From: JACTUA01 sp035506435
Lineage (GTDB): Archaea; Halobacteriota; Methanomicrobia; Methanomicrobiales; JACTUA01
Direction: 5' to 3'
Assembly (NCBI GenBank): GCA_035506435.1
Contig: DATJPK010000018.1
Coordinates: 1-32,633 of the forward strand
DNA: 32,633 bases
A program made the position numbers and the translations under genes. Below, piece by piece: positions 21,293 through 30,987 of the stretch; position 1 is the first letter of the stretch, and each line of letters begins with the position of its first letter. Under the pieces are notes generated by a model, which was not told where the DNA came from, did no database searches, and saw nothing but the letters and a program-made list of their open reading frames with translations.

Positions 21293-22453
21293 ATGCCGAA
21301 ACCCAGGATCCTCGTCGTCGAGGACGAGTTTATCACGGCCACGGATATACAGGGCCGGCTGGCGGGGATGGGCTATGAGGTCCCGGCGGTCGTCGATAAC
21401 GGCGAGGAGGCCGTGAGAAAGGCCGGGGAGCTCCGCCCCTCCCTCGTCCTCATGGACATCGGCCTTGCGGGGAGGATGAACGGGATCGAGGCAGGGAAGC
21501 AGATCCGGGAACGGTTCGGCATCCCGGTCATCTACCTCACCGGGCACTCGGATGAATCGACCTTCTGGGCGGCCCTCGAATCCGAGCCCGACGGGTACAT
21601 CCTGAAGCCCTTCGAGACAAAGGCGATAAAATACAGCATCGAGATGGCCCTTTCCCGGCGAGCGGCCGGGCCGGGGGGTGCACCGAAAACCGGGGATAAG
21701 CCTGGGTCCAGGGGCCGGAGTCTGAAAAAGGCGGGACTCGTACTTCTCCTCCTGTGCGTGGCAGGCATCATCATCTTCATCGCGATCCATGCTGCCGGGC
21801 TGTTCCCGGTCACACCGTACGAGAGGAACGTGGAGGCAGTCAGGGAAATCGCCCGTGACTACCGGAGCACCCATACCTACCTCGGGGTGGAGACCGGGCA
21901 GCCCGCGGACGTGTACGTCTGCATCGATATGGCAAAGGACGTCTGGAACATAATCAAGACCCGGGGGATCAACGCCGTCATCGAGGTCGGGAACGTGAGA
22001 AAGAACGTGACCGGCATGGACGACGTGGACCATGCATGGGTTCTTGCCGAGGTTGCCCCCATGCAGTGGCTCGCGGTCGAGACGACCAGCGGGACCGTGG
22101 TGACCCGGGATGAGAACCCGCGATACTATACCGGGCTCCAGTTCGATGACCCGGCCGGCCTGAAGGAATACAGCTGCGGGACCGGGTACTGCTGGTCAAA
22201 GACCTGCGTCGATAACCGGTGCCAGGCATGCAGTGACGGGAACGTGCTCGGGACCGATCTCCAATGCCACCCGGCATGCGGTCCGGCCTATTGCACGGGA
22301 AACAGCGTATGCACGGAGGGCCGGTGCCTGAGCTGCGATCCCGGTTCCGTCGTGGGAACCGATAACCGGTGTCACCCGACCTGCATCGATGCCAGCCATT
22401 ACTGCCTCGATGGGTTCACCTGCGGGCCTGACAACGCGTGTCACCCGGTGTGA
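21293..22453 (+). CDS. Receiver (REC) domain fused through one TM helix to a transglutaminase-like domain and Cys-rich tail
   Basis: The product has 386 residues. Residues 1-120 are a complete receiver (E10-D11, phosphoacceptor D55 in LVLMDIGLAG, T83, K105 in ILKPFE). A basic linker precedes a membrane helix at about 147-171 (AGLVLLLLCVAGIIIFIAIH). The next 120 residues contain C210 (VYVCIDMAKD), H247 (DHAWVLAEV) and E263 (AVETTSG), in the order and spacing of a transglutaminase-like Cys-His-Asp/Glu site. The last 92 residues carry 16 Cys in three tandem CxxC/HP-type units. Topology with REC inside and the catalytic part outside is predicted by the positive-inside rule. The Shine-Dalgarno GGTGA supports the ATG. 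The receiver closely resembles that of the gene at 29752. The combination is unusual and its output is unknown. Confidence 0.88.
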   Translation: MPKPRILVVEDEFITATDIQGRLAGMGYEVPAVVDNGEEAVRKAGELRPSLVLMDIGLAGRMNGIEAGKQIRERFGIPVIYLTGHSDESTFWAALESEPDGYILKPFETKAIKYSIEMALSRRAAGPGGAPKTGDKPGSRGRSLKKAGLVLLLLCVAGIIIFIAIHAAGLFPVTPYERNVEAVREIARDYRSTHTYLGVETGQPADVYVCIDMAKDVWNIIKTRGINAVIEVGNVRKNVTGMDDVDHAWVLAEVAPMQWLAVETTSGTVVTRDENPRYYTGLQFDDPAGLKEYSCGTGYCWSKTCVDNRCQACSDGNVLGTDLQCHPACGPAYCTGNSVCTEGRCLSCDPGSVVGTDNRCHPTCIDASHYCLDGFTCGPDNACHPV

Positions 22454-22531
22454 CAGTGCGGGGTACCACACCTATAGCTCGAGTCAGCACCTTTGGGATC
22501 GGGCCTGGAGGATCTACTAAAAACTGCCTCG

Positions 22532-22539
22532 TTTATATA
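22532..22539 (+). promoter_or_regulatory. TATA box upstream of the giant kinase
   Basis: TTTATATA is a perfect archaeal box. Transcription would start near 22562, leaving a leader of about 180 nt before the ATG at 22745. The leader contains ACCGATAACTATTTC (22621-22635) and ACCCGCGCCCACC (22687-22699). The 22454-22744 spacer holds no convincing gene. Confidence 0.6.
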
Positions 22540-22744
22540 ATGCTTTGCTTTCTTGATCCATCATAAATATGGAGTGAAGCACTTATTCCTTAAGCTACGC
22601 ACGGATTTTCCATCACCTGCACCGATAACTATTTCATTTGCATCGCACACATGTTCTTTTGGAGACATAGGACACCCTCCAGGATCACCCGCGCCCACCG
22701 GGACCCGGGCCGGGTCTGCGAAAAGGTACCCCCGCCGCGATTGC

Positions 22745-25700
22745 ATGACTCCCGCCAGGATGAAGATCCTTCTCATCGAGGATGACCCGGCCGACCAGGA
22801 GTTCGTCAGGGACCTGGTCGGGAGATTCACGGGCGCGAAATACGACCTGGTTATCGAGGCAAAGCTCGGTACCGGTCTCCCCCGCTTCACCGATCCGGAG
22901 GTCGCCCTGATCCTCCTCGATCTCAACCTGCCGGACTCCCGGGGTCTCGGGACCTTCACGACCACCCGGCAGCTCGCGGGCCACGTCCCCATCGTCATCC
23001 TCACGGGCATCGAGGACGACGGGCTGGGCCTGAAGGCCGTGGAGGCCGGGGCCCAGGATTACCTGGTCAAGGGCCGGATCGATGCCCCGCTTCTCGAGAA
23101 GGCGGTCCGGTATGCCATCGAACGACACCGGATCCTCCGGGAGCTGAAGGCTGCTACATCGAGGCTCCTCAGGAAGGAGGAGGCCCTTGGCGAGCGGGAG
23201 AAGACCCTCGAGGCCCTGTTGAACGCTCCCCTCGATACCATGGCCCTGCTCGATCCCGGCGGGCATATCCTCGAGATAAACGCGACCGGTGCCAGGCGGT
23301 TCGGGAAGAGCCGGGAGGAACTGGTCGGCCTCAACGTGTTCGACCTCCTCCCCCCCGAAGTCGCCCGGTCCCGGAAGGAGAGGATCGACAGGGTCTTCAG
23401 GACGGGCATACCGGAGCATTTCGAGGACTTCCGGGACGGCCGGTATTTCCTGAACCATGTCTTCCCTGTTCCCGGAGGCGACGGGTTAACGGGGGTAACT
23501 ACCGACAGGGTCGCCATATTCGCAGCTGACATCACCGAAAAGAAGGAGGGAGAGGGCCGGATCCAAGCATCGGAATCCATTTACCGGACGATCTTCGAGT
23601 CTACGGGGGCCGCGACCGCGATCCTTGACGAGAAGGGGGTCATCGTCCGGGCCAACCACGAGGCCGAGGCCCTCTTCGGGTACAGCCCAGGTGAGCTTGA
23701 GGGGAAATTGACCTGGGACCGGCTGGTGTCGCCCGACGACCTCGCCCGGCTCACGGAATACTGGCGCCTCCTCCATGAAGACCCGTCCTCCTCGAACCAG
23801 CGGTACGAGGCGAGGCTCGTGGACCGGTGGGGCCGGATTCGGTACGGGATCCTCTCGGTCAGGCTTATCCCCGGTACCGGGAACTGCGTGGTATCCATCG
23901 TCGATATCACCGAGAAGCGGAGGGGGGACGAGGCGATCGAGGAAAGCGAGGAGCGGTTCCGGGGCCTCTTTGACCACATGGCGAGCGGGGTGGCCGTCTA
24001 CCAGGCTATCGACGAGGGGAAGGACTTCATCTTCCAGGACTTCAACACCGCCGCCGAGAGTATCGAGGACGTCCACAGGCAGGATATCCTCGGCAGGCGC
24101 GTGACCGATGTCTTCCCCGGGGTGAAGGACCTCGGCCTGCTCGGGGTCTTCCAGAGGGTATGGAAGACCGGGGAGACGGAGTACCTCCCTCCTTCCCGGT
24201 ACAGCGATGGGCGGCACCCGGTTTCCTGGCGGGAGAACTGGGTATACCGGCTCCCGACCGGCGAAATCGTATCGATGTACAACGATGTCACCGGGCGGAT
24301 GCGGACAGACGAGAGCCTCCGCGAGACCCGTGACTACCTCGATCATATCCTCCAGAGCCTGAACGACGCCTTCCTGGCCCTTGACCGTGAATGGCGGTTC
24401 ACCTTCGTGAACCGGCAGGCCCTGAAGATGATGGGCCTGCAGTCATCCGAGGAGTTACTGGGCAGGTCCATCTGGGATGCGTTCCCGGTCATCATCGGCA
24501 CCCCACTCGAAGAAGGCTATCGCAGGGCCATGCGGGAAAGAGTCCCGGTCCACCTGGAAAACAAGAGCGATATCGCGAAAGGCCGCTGGTACGAGCTGGA
24601 TATCTATCCCATACACGATGGAATCAACATTCTCGGCCGTGAAATCACCGGGCGCAAGGAGGCCGAGGAGGCCCTGCGCGAGAGCGAGATGAAGTTCCGG
24701 ACCGTCATCGAAAATATTCCCGATCTTATCATTGTCCACCGGGACGGGATCATCCGGTACGTGAACAATTCCGCGATATATACGATGGAGATCCGGGCGG
24801 AGGACCTGTTGAACAGGCCGGTGTTCGACTTCATCGCACCCGAGTACCATGATGTCACCCGCAGGGCGATGCAGAGAAGGGTCATGGGCGAATGGGTCGA
24901 GCCCTACGAGATCGAGATCCTGGCGAAGTCGGGGCGGAGGACCGTGGTCATCTCGGGGAGCAGGATCGAGTTTGAGGGGAAGCCCGCCTCCCTGAATGTC
25001 CTTACCGACGTCACCGAGCGCAGGAGGGCGGAGAAGGAGATCCTGGACCTGAAGAGGCAGATGGAGTTTATCCTCGGTGCGACGAAGACCGGCCTCGATG
25101 TCATCGATGCGGACTACAACATGGTGTACATCGACCCCGAGTGGGCACAGGCGTACGGTTCTCCCGTCGGAAAGAAATGCTACGAGTACTTCTCCGGCAT
25201 GAGCGGGGTGTGCCCTGACTGCGGGGTGGAAAAGGCCATCGCCACCGGTAAGCCCGTTGTCGCCGAGCGGACCCTCGCAAAGGAGAACAACCGTCCCGTC
25301 CAGGTGACCACTATCCCCTTCCGGAACGAAAAGGGTGAGTCGCTGTTTGCCCAGGTGTACGTGGATATCACCGAGCGGAAGAAAGCCGAGGAGCGGCTCC
25401 GCCTCACCCAGTTCTCGATGGATACCTGCGGTGATGCCGTCATGTGGCTCCGGCCCGACGGCTCCTTCTCGTACGTGAACGACGCCGCCTGCAGGCTCTT
25501 CGGGTACTCCCGCGAGGAGCTCCTCACCATGGCGGGCCCCGATCTCAACACGGAACACCCGAGGGGGGCATGGCAGTCGTACTGGGAGGATCTCAGGAAG
25601 AAGGGTGTCCTGACCTTCGAGAACACCCTCCTCGGCAGGGGCGGCCGGCGGGTGCCCGTTGAGATCACCGCAAACTACCTCGAGTTTGAGGGAAAGGAGT

Positions 25701-28700
25701 TCAACTGCTCCTTCATCCGGGACCTCACCGAGCGGAAGCAGGCTGAGGCCGCGATCCGGGAAAGCGAGGAGAAGTACCGGACCATGTTCGAGAACACCGG
25801 CACTGCGACGGTGGTACTCGAGGAGGACACCCTGATCAGCCTCGCGAATTCGGAGTTCGCCCGGCTCAGCGGGTACACCCGGGAGGAGATCGAGGGGAAG
25901 AAAAGCTGGACCGGGTTCGTGGTAAAGGAGGACCTGAGGAGGATGCAGGCCCAGCACCGCCTCCGCAGGAAGAACCGGGAGAAGGCCCTCAAGAACTACG
26001 AGTTCCGGTTCGTGCGGAAGGACGGGGAGGTCAGGAACATCCACCTCGCCATCGACGTTATCCCCGGGACCACGAAGAGCATCGCCTCGCTCCTCGATTT
26101 CACCGACAGGAAGAGGATGGAGGAGGCCCTCCGGGAGAGCGAGGAGAAATTCCGGGAGATCTTCAACAACGCGAACGATGCCATCGAGATCCAGGAGAGC
26201 CGCGACGACGGCTCGCCGGGCAGGAACATCGAGGTGAACGAGGTGGCCTGCCGGATGCTCGGGTACACGAGAGAGGAATTGCTCGCCCTCAGTCCCCTCG
26301 ATTATGCCACGGGCTACTACAACCGTCCCATGAAGCAGATCTTCAGGGAGCTGAAGAACAACAGGCATGCCATCTTCGAGACTGAGCACCGGAGGAAGGA
26401 CGGGACGGTGGTGCCCGTCGAGGTCAATGCCCACGTGGTCCTCCTCCAGGGGAGAAAGGTGGCCCTCTCCGTTATCCGGGATATCACCGAGCGGAAGCGT
26501 GCCGAGGAGAAGATCGCGCACCTCGCCTCCTTCCCCGAGCTGAACCCGAACCCCGTGCTCGAGATCGCGCCGTCAGGGGAGATCCTCTACGCGAACCCAG
26601 CCGTTGGGGCGACTCTTGCGAAGAACGGGCTCGGGGACGATCCCTGCATCTTCCTCCCGGCCGACCTCGGGACCCTCCTCCCGACGCTCATGGAGGGGGA
26701 CATCCAGAGGGAAATCCGGATCGGGGACCGCGTATTCCTCGAGACCATCGCACTCGCCTCCCGGATGGGGACCATCCGTATCTATACGAGGGACATCACC
26801 GACCGGAAGAGGATGGAGGAGGATCTCCGTGAGAGCCAGGCGAAGCTCGCCGAGGCGATGGATATCGCGAACCTGGTGAACTGGGAGTTCGACGTCCCGA
26901 CCGGAATCTTCATCTTCGATGACCGGTTCTACAAGCTCTACGGGACCACCGCGGAGCGCGAGGGCGGCACCCGGATGTCCGCGGAGAAGTATGCCAGGGA
27001 GTTCTGCCATCCCGATGACGTACACATGGTCGCCGACGAGGTGAAGAAGGCCATCGAGACGACAGACCCCGGCTTCACCTCGACCATCGAGCACCGGATC
27101 ATCCGGCGGGACGGGGATGTCAGGCACATCGTCGTCCGGTACAGCATCACGAAGGACGCCGCGGGCAGGACCATCCGGACCCAGGGAGCGAACCAGGATA
27201 TCACCGACCGCAAGAAGGCCGAGTCTGCGTTGCGCCAGTCCGAAGAAAACTTTGCCCGGGCCTTCAACTCGAACCCGGCCGCCCTCGCCATAACCCGGAT
27301 CGGTGACGGGAAATTTCTCAGCGTGAACGAGGCATACAGCCGGATCATGGAATACGATCCCGGGGAGATCATCAGCCGGAATGTCACCGATCTCGATATT
27401 TATGTCAACCCGGGCGAGCGGGACAGGCTCGTGGAAACGCTCCGGAAAGAAGGCTCGGTGCGGCATTTCGAGCTGCCGGTGCGGAACAGATCCGGCGGAA
27501 CGAGGAACATCCTCGTATCCATGGAGAAGGTCCTCTACGACAACGAAGAGTGCATCCTGTCGACCTTCATTGATATCACTGAAAGGAAACAGATAGAGGA
27601 GGCCCTCCGGGAGAGCGAGGAGAAGTACCGGAACCTCGTCGAACTCGCAAGTGCGGGTATTGCCATCGTCCAGGACGGGGTGATCAGGTACTCCAACCGG
27701 AGCCTCGCGGAGATCTGGGGAGGCCCGGTCGAAGACCTTGTCCAGCTCCCCATGCGGGACGTCATCCATCCCGATGAACGCGAGAAGGTCATCGAACGGT
27801 ACCGCCGGCGCCTCGCCGGGGAGCAGCTGCCATCCATCTACGAGACCGTCCTCCTCCGGAGGGACGGGAGCTCCTACCCGGCCGAACTTCATGCGCGCCT
27901 CATCAGCTACGAGGGCCGGCCGGCCGACCTGATCCTCATCCAGGACGTCACCGACCGCAAACGAGCGGAGAAGGCCCTCAGGGAGAGCCAGGAGCGGTAC
28001 CGCCAGATCGTCGAGGGCACGAACGCCGGCGTCTGGGTGCTCGACAACGAGTTCTCCACCATCTACGCGAACGAGCAGATGGCGGTGATGCTCGGGACCA
28101 CGCCGGCCGAGATGATCGGGCAGCCCATCTCGGCTTACCTGCAAGCCGAGAGCCAGGGCCAGCTCGATAAGACCCTCACCCGGATCGGGAGCGGGGCGAT
28201 ACCCGATGCTGAATTCCCGTTTACCAGGAAAGACGGCACATCCGCCTGGCTCCGGTTGACCGCCGGTCCCATCTACGGAGCCGGAGGCCAGCGGGTCGGG
28301 TTCACCGGGATCTTCTCGGACATCACCGAGAGCCGGCTCGCGGAGGTGGCAGTGAAGGAAGCCCGCGAGAAGTACCAGGACATCGTCGAGTTCGCGGTGG
28401 AGGGGATCTACCAGATCGATACGAAGGGAAGGCTCCTGACGGCGAATTCCTCCATGGCGCGCATCCTCGGGTATGCCTCGGTGGAGGACCTCCTCGCGAG
28501 CGTCACCGACACGGCCCGGCAGCTGTGGGCCATCCAGGAACAGCGCGTCGAATACCTCCGGCACCTCAAGGATACCGGGACCATCGAGGGCTTCGAGGCC
28601 GAGTTCTTCCGCAAGAACGGGGAGGGGATCTGGGTCTCCCTGAACACCCGTGCAGTGAAGGGGCCGGACGGGTCCATCGTGTACTCCGAGGGCACCCTCG

Positions 28701-29755
28701 AGGACATCACCCAGCGGAAGCTCGCGGAGCAGGCCCTCAGGGAATCCGAGGAGATGTACCGGAACCCCGTCGAGCAGTCGCCGGTGGGGGTTTTCCTCGT
28801 CCAGGACGGGATGCTCCTCTATGCGAACCCGAAGCTCGCCGAAATGACCGGGTTCCCGCTGCAGGACATCATCAGGAAGCCCTTCGCTCCCCTGATACAC
28901 CCGGACGACCTCCCGCGGCTCATGGAAAGGCTGGGGCGGCTCCTCCATGGCGAGGTCGCCTCTGACGAAATCGAGTACCGTTCCATCCGGAAGGACGGGA
29001 GTATCATCCAGGTCCAGGCCTATGGCTCCCTGATGGCCTTCCGGGGCCGCCCCGCTATTTACGGGACCATTATCGACGTCACCGACCGGAAACGTATGGC
29101 GGACCAGATCAGCGATTCCCTGAAGGAGAAGGAGGTGCTCCTCAGGGAGATCCACCACCGGGTCAAGAACAACATGCAGGTCATCTCCTCGCTCCTCTCG
29201 GTCCAGTCGCAGAACATCCGGGACGAGAATGTCAGGGGACTCTTCCGGGAAAGCCAGAACCGGATCCGGTCCATTGCGCTCGTCCACGAGCTTTTGTACC
29301 GGTCCGACAACCTGGACCAGATCGAGTACGGGGCCTACCTGAAGAAGATGTTCATCCCGCTGTTCGAGTCCTACAGCGTCGACCAGCGGAAGGTCACCAT
29401 CGCCATCGAGGCGCCGAAGGTCATGATCACCATCGACAAGGCCGTCCCCTGCAGCCTGATCGTGAACGAGCTCATCTCGAACTCCCTCAAGCATGCATTC
29501 CCCGGGGACAGGAGGGGGTCAATCCGGATCACGTTCGGGCTGGATGCGCAGAAGGGGGAGTACGCCCTCGACTATGCAGACGACGGAGTCGGCCTGCCCG
29601 CAGGGCTCGACATCCGGACCCTGAACTCCCTCGGCATGAAGCTCATCAACGGGCTGACCCGGCAACTGGGAGGGACCCTGGAACACGTGGCCGGACACGG
29701 GGCCCACTTCCGGATCACCTTCCCGGCGGGGTCACCTGAGGGGGGACAGAGGTGA
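22745..29755 (+). CDS. Giant soluble hybrid sensor kinase: REC, 16 PAS, HisKA_2, HATPase
   Basis: The product has 2336 residues and no membrane segment or signal peptide. A receiver (D12-D13, D59, K109) is followed by 16 PAS units, each about 115-140 residues and ending in the D(I/V)T(E/D)RK hallmark. They are joined by coiled linkers of the EEALRESEEKYR type. The C-terminus has a HisKA_2 box REIHHRVKNNMQ (H2137-H2138) and an HATPase with VNELISNSLKHAFP (N box) and ADDGVGLP (G1). It is thus a cytoplasmic multi-input kinase. PAS 6 carries a CPDC pair that may bind a metal or sense redox. The ATG at 22745 is chosen since the frame back to 22553 crosses the leader; an ATG at 22760 is also possible. 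Its stop overlaps the next gene in GTGA. Confidence 0.93.
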   Translation: MTPARMKILLIEDDPADQEFVRDLVGRFTGAKYDLVIEAKLGTGLPRFTDPEVALILLDLNLPDSRGLGTFTTTRQLAGHVPIVILTGIEDDGLGLKAVEAGAQDYLVKGRIDAPLLEKAVRYAIERHRILRELKAATSRLLRKEEALGEREKTLEALLNAPLDTMALLDPGGHILEINATGARRFGKSREELVGLNVFDLLPPEVARSRKERIDRVFRTGIPEHFEDFRDGRYFLNHVFPVPGGDGLTGVTTDRVAIFAADITEKKEGEGRIQASESIYRTIFESTGAATAILDEKGVIVRANHEAEALFGYSPGELEGKLTWDRLVSPDDLARLTEYWRLLHEDPSSSNQRYEARLVDRWGRIRYGILSVRLIPGTGNCVVSIVDITEKRRGDEAIEESEERFRGLFDHMASGVAVYQAIDEGKDFIFQDFNTAAESIEDVHRQDILGRRVTDVFPGVKDLGLLGVFQRVWKTGETEYLPPSRYSDGRHPVSWRENWVYRLPTGEIVSMYNDVTGRMRTDESLRETRDYLDHILQSLNDAFLALDREWRFTFVNRQALKMMGLQSSEELLGRSIWDAFPVIIGTPLEEGYRRAMRERVPVHLENKSDIAKGRWYELDIYPIHDGINILGREITGRKEAEEALRESEMKFRTVIENIPDLIIVHRDGIIRYVNNSAIYTMEIRAEDLLNRPVFDFIAPEYHDVTRRAMQRRVMGEWVEPYEIEILAKSGRRTVVISGSRIEFEGKPASLNVLTDVTERRRAEKEILDLKRQMEFILGATKTGLDVIDADYNMVYIDPEWAQAYGSPVGKKCYEYFSGMSGVCPDCGVEKAIATGKPVVAERTLAKENNRPVQVTTIPFRNEKGESLFAQVYVDITERKKAEERLRLTQFSMDTCGDAVMWLRPDGSFSYVNDAACRLFGYSREELLTMAGPDLNTEHPRGAWQSYWEDLRKKGVLTFENTLLGRGGRRVPVEITANYLEFEGKEFNCSFIRDLTERKQAEAAIRESEEKYRTMFENTGTATVVLEEDTLISLANSEFARLSGYTREEIEGKKSWTGFVVKEDLRRMQAQHRLRRKNREKALKNYEFRFVRKDGEVRNIHLAIDVIPGTTKSIASLLDFTDRKRMEEALRESEEKFREIFNNANDAIEIQESRDDGSPGRNIEVNEVACRMLGYTREELLALSPLDYATGYYNRPMKQIFRELKNNRHAIFETEHRRKDGTVVPVEVNAHVVLLQGRKVALSVIRDITERKRAEEKIAHLASFPELNPNPVLEIAPSGEILYANPAVGATLAKNGLGDDPCIFLPADLGTLLPTLMEGDIQREIRIGDRVFLETIALASRMGTIRIYTRDITDRKRMEEDLRESQAKLAEAMDIANLVNWEFDVPTGIFIFDDRFYKLYGTTAEREGGTRMSAEKYAREFCHPDDVHMVADEVKKAIETTDPGFTSTIEHRIIRRDGDVRHIVVRYSITKDAAGRTIRTQGANQDITDRKKAESALRQSEENFARAFNSNPAALAITRIGDGKFLSVNEAYSRIMEYDPGEIISRNVTDLDIYVNPGERDRLVETLRKEGSVRHFELPVRNRSGGTRNILVSMEKVLYDNEECILSTFIDITERKQIEEALRESEEKYRNLVELASAGIAIVQDGVIRYSNRSLAEIWGGPVEDLVQLPMRDVIHPDEREKVIERYRRRLAGEQLPSIYETVLLRRDGSSYPAELHARLISYEGRPADLILIQDVTDRKRAEKALRESQERYRQIVEGTNAGVWVLDNEFSTIYANEQMAVMLGTTPAEMIGQPISAYLQAESQGQLDKTLTRIGSGAIPDAEFPFTRKDGTSAWLRLTAGPIYGAGGQRVGFTGIFSDITESRLAEVAVKEAREKYQDIVEFAVEGIYQIDTKGRLLTANSSMARILGYASVEDLLASVTDTARQLWAIQEQRVEYLRHLKDTGTIEGFEAEFFRKNGEGIWVSLNTRAVKGPDGSIVYSEGTLEDITQRKLAEQALRESEEMYRNPVEQSPVGVFLVQDGMLLYANPKLAEMTGFPLQDIIRKPFAPLIHPDDLPRLMERLGRLLHGEVASDEIEYRSIRKDGSIIQVQAYGSLMAFRGRPAIYGTIIDVTDRKRMADQISDSLKEKEVLLREIHHRVKNNMQVISSLLSVQSQNIRDENVRGLFRESQNRIRSIALVHELLYRSDNLDQIEYGAYLKKMFIPLFESYSVDQRKVTIAIEAPKVMITIDKAVPCSLIVNELISNSLKHAFPGDRRGSIRITFGLDAQKGEYALDYADDGVGLPAGLDIRTLNSLGMKLINGLTRQLGGTLEHVAGHGAHFRITFPAGSPEGGQR

Positions 29756-30780
29756 AGCCCCGGATCCTCATCGTCGAGGACGAGTTCATCACGGCGACCG
29801 ACATCGGGAACTCCCTCGAGGAGATGGGCTACTCGGTCGCGGCGACGGCGGACACCGGCGAGGAGGCCGTGAGAATGGCCGGGGAACTCGCTCCCGACCT
29901 CATCCTCATGGACATCACCCTCACGGGCCGGATGACAGGGATCGAGGCGGCAGAGATCATCCGTGAGAAGCACGGGATTCCGGTGATCTTCCTGACCGCG
30001 CACTCCGGCCACTCGACGGTCACGAGGTCCCTCTCCTCGAACCCGTACGGGTACATCGTGAAACCCTTCGAGACCACGGCCCTCAGGGTCGGCATCGAGG
30101 TGGCCCTGTACAAGCACGGCATTGAAAAGAAGCTCAGGGAGAGCGAACGGACCATCCTCGTCCTCCTGAATGCCCTCCCCGATGCTCTCCTCCTCGTTGA
30201 CCGTGACTTGCGGATCATGACCCTCAACCAGGCGATGGCGGGGAGGCTCGGGAGGTTCCGGGAGGAGCTCATGGGAGAAACGGTCACCGATGCCCTCCTC
30301 ACCGGAAAGGTGGACACAGATACCGGGCAGATGAGGATTGCCCTCAGCGGTGGGGCGACCCCCGATTTCGAGGAGGAGCATAACAGGAGATGGTACAGGA
30401 CATCGGTGAGCCTCGTCGGGGGCGAAGGGGGGTGCATCCCCTGTGTTACCATCCAGTCCCATGACATCAGCGACTGGAAGGACATGGAAGATCGCATGAA
30501 GAGGGAGGGGCTGTCGCAGATCGAGCAGAACATGGAACAGTTCCTCGCCCTGAACGACGAGATCAGGAACCCCCTCCAGGTCATCGAGTCCCTCGCCGGC
30601 GAGGCCGGGGGGCCGATCCGGGACCGGATCGAGGAACAGGTCCGGATCATCGACGACCTGGTTACCCGTCTCGACCGGGGCTGGATCGAGTCGGAGAAGG
30701 TACGGGAGTTCCTGATCCGGCACTACCAGCACGGGAGGCGCGTGTGGGATGAAGGCTGCGGGACGGTTAACCAGGATTAG
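29752..30780 (+). CDS. REC-PAS protein with a degenerate histidine-kinase dimerisation domain
   Basis: The product has 342 residues. It comprises a receiver (D54 in LILMDITLTG, K104 in IVKPFE), one PAS (about 130-245, ending in HDISDWKDME) and a C-terminal segment FLALNDEIRNPLQVI near 264-278. In kinases this last box reads HEIRNPL; here the phosphoacceptor His is replaced by D269, and no ATPase domain follows. It may be a receiver with a dimerising, non-catalytic output, possibly the response regulator partner of the kinase it is coupled to. The GTG at 29752 overlaps the kinase stop by four bases. The receiver closely resembles that of the gene at 21293. Confidence 0.9.
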   Translation: MKPRILIVEDEFITATDIGNSLEEMGYSVAATADTGEEAVRMAGELAPDLILMDITLTGRMTGIEAAEIIREKHGIPVIFLTAHSGHSTVTRSLSSNPYGYIVKPFETTALRVGIEVALYKHGIEKKLRESERTILVLLNALPDALLLVDRDLRIMTLNQAMAGRLGRFREELMGETVTDALLTGKVDTDTGQMRIALSGGATPDFEEEHNRRWYRTSVSLVGGEGGCIPCVTIQSHDISDWKDMEDRMKREGLSQIEQNMEQFLALNDEIRNPLQVIESLAGEAGGPIRDRIEEQVRIIDDLVTRLDRGWIESEKVREFLIRHYQHGRRVWDEGCGTVNQD

Positions 30781-30987
30781 CGGGCGAAAAGCCTTCAGCT
30801 ACCGCTTTTTGCATTTATAATTTTTGTATTGCGATCTAACCAGACTTTTCTGATTCTATGAAATAGTCTAATTCTAAAGGTGCCATACGGGTTCCTGCCC
30901 TGAAATGAACCGATAAGTATTTCTGCCGCCTGAAGTAATTTTCATAGAGGAAATTTTCTCCCGACCCGGGAACCGAGCTGATACGAG
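30781..30987. other. AT-rich spacer with promoter and the shared 15-bp element
   Basis: About 200 bp, AT-rich. A short AGCGG/CCGCT hairpin with five T (30779-30811) may end the kinase operon. A TTTATAATTTTT box follows at 30814-30825, and ACCGATAAGTATTTC lies at 30909-30923, 79 nt before the next ATG. No gene is seen. Confidence 0.55.

Noticed and set aside
22553..22744. N-terminal extension of the giant kinase to the TTG at 22553
   Set aside because: It starts before the predicted transcription start, runs through the leader elements and does not resemble a receiver N-terminus.
26573..29494. A 973-codon open frame on the minus strand opposite the giant kinase
   Set aside because: It mirrors the plus-strand PAS repeats in GC-rich DNA, has no recognisable domain and no start signals. 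The same holds for the 688-codon frame at 24455-26521.
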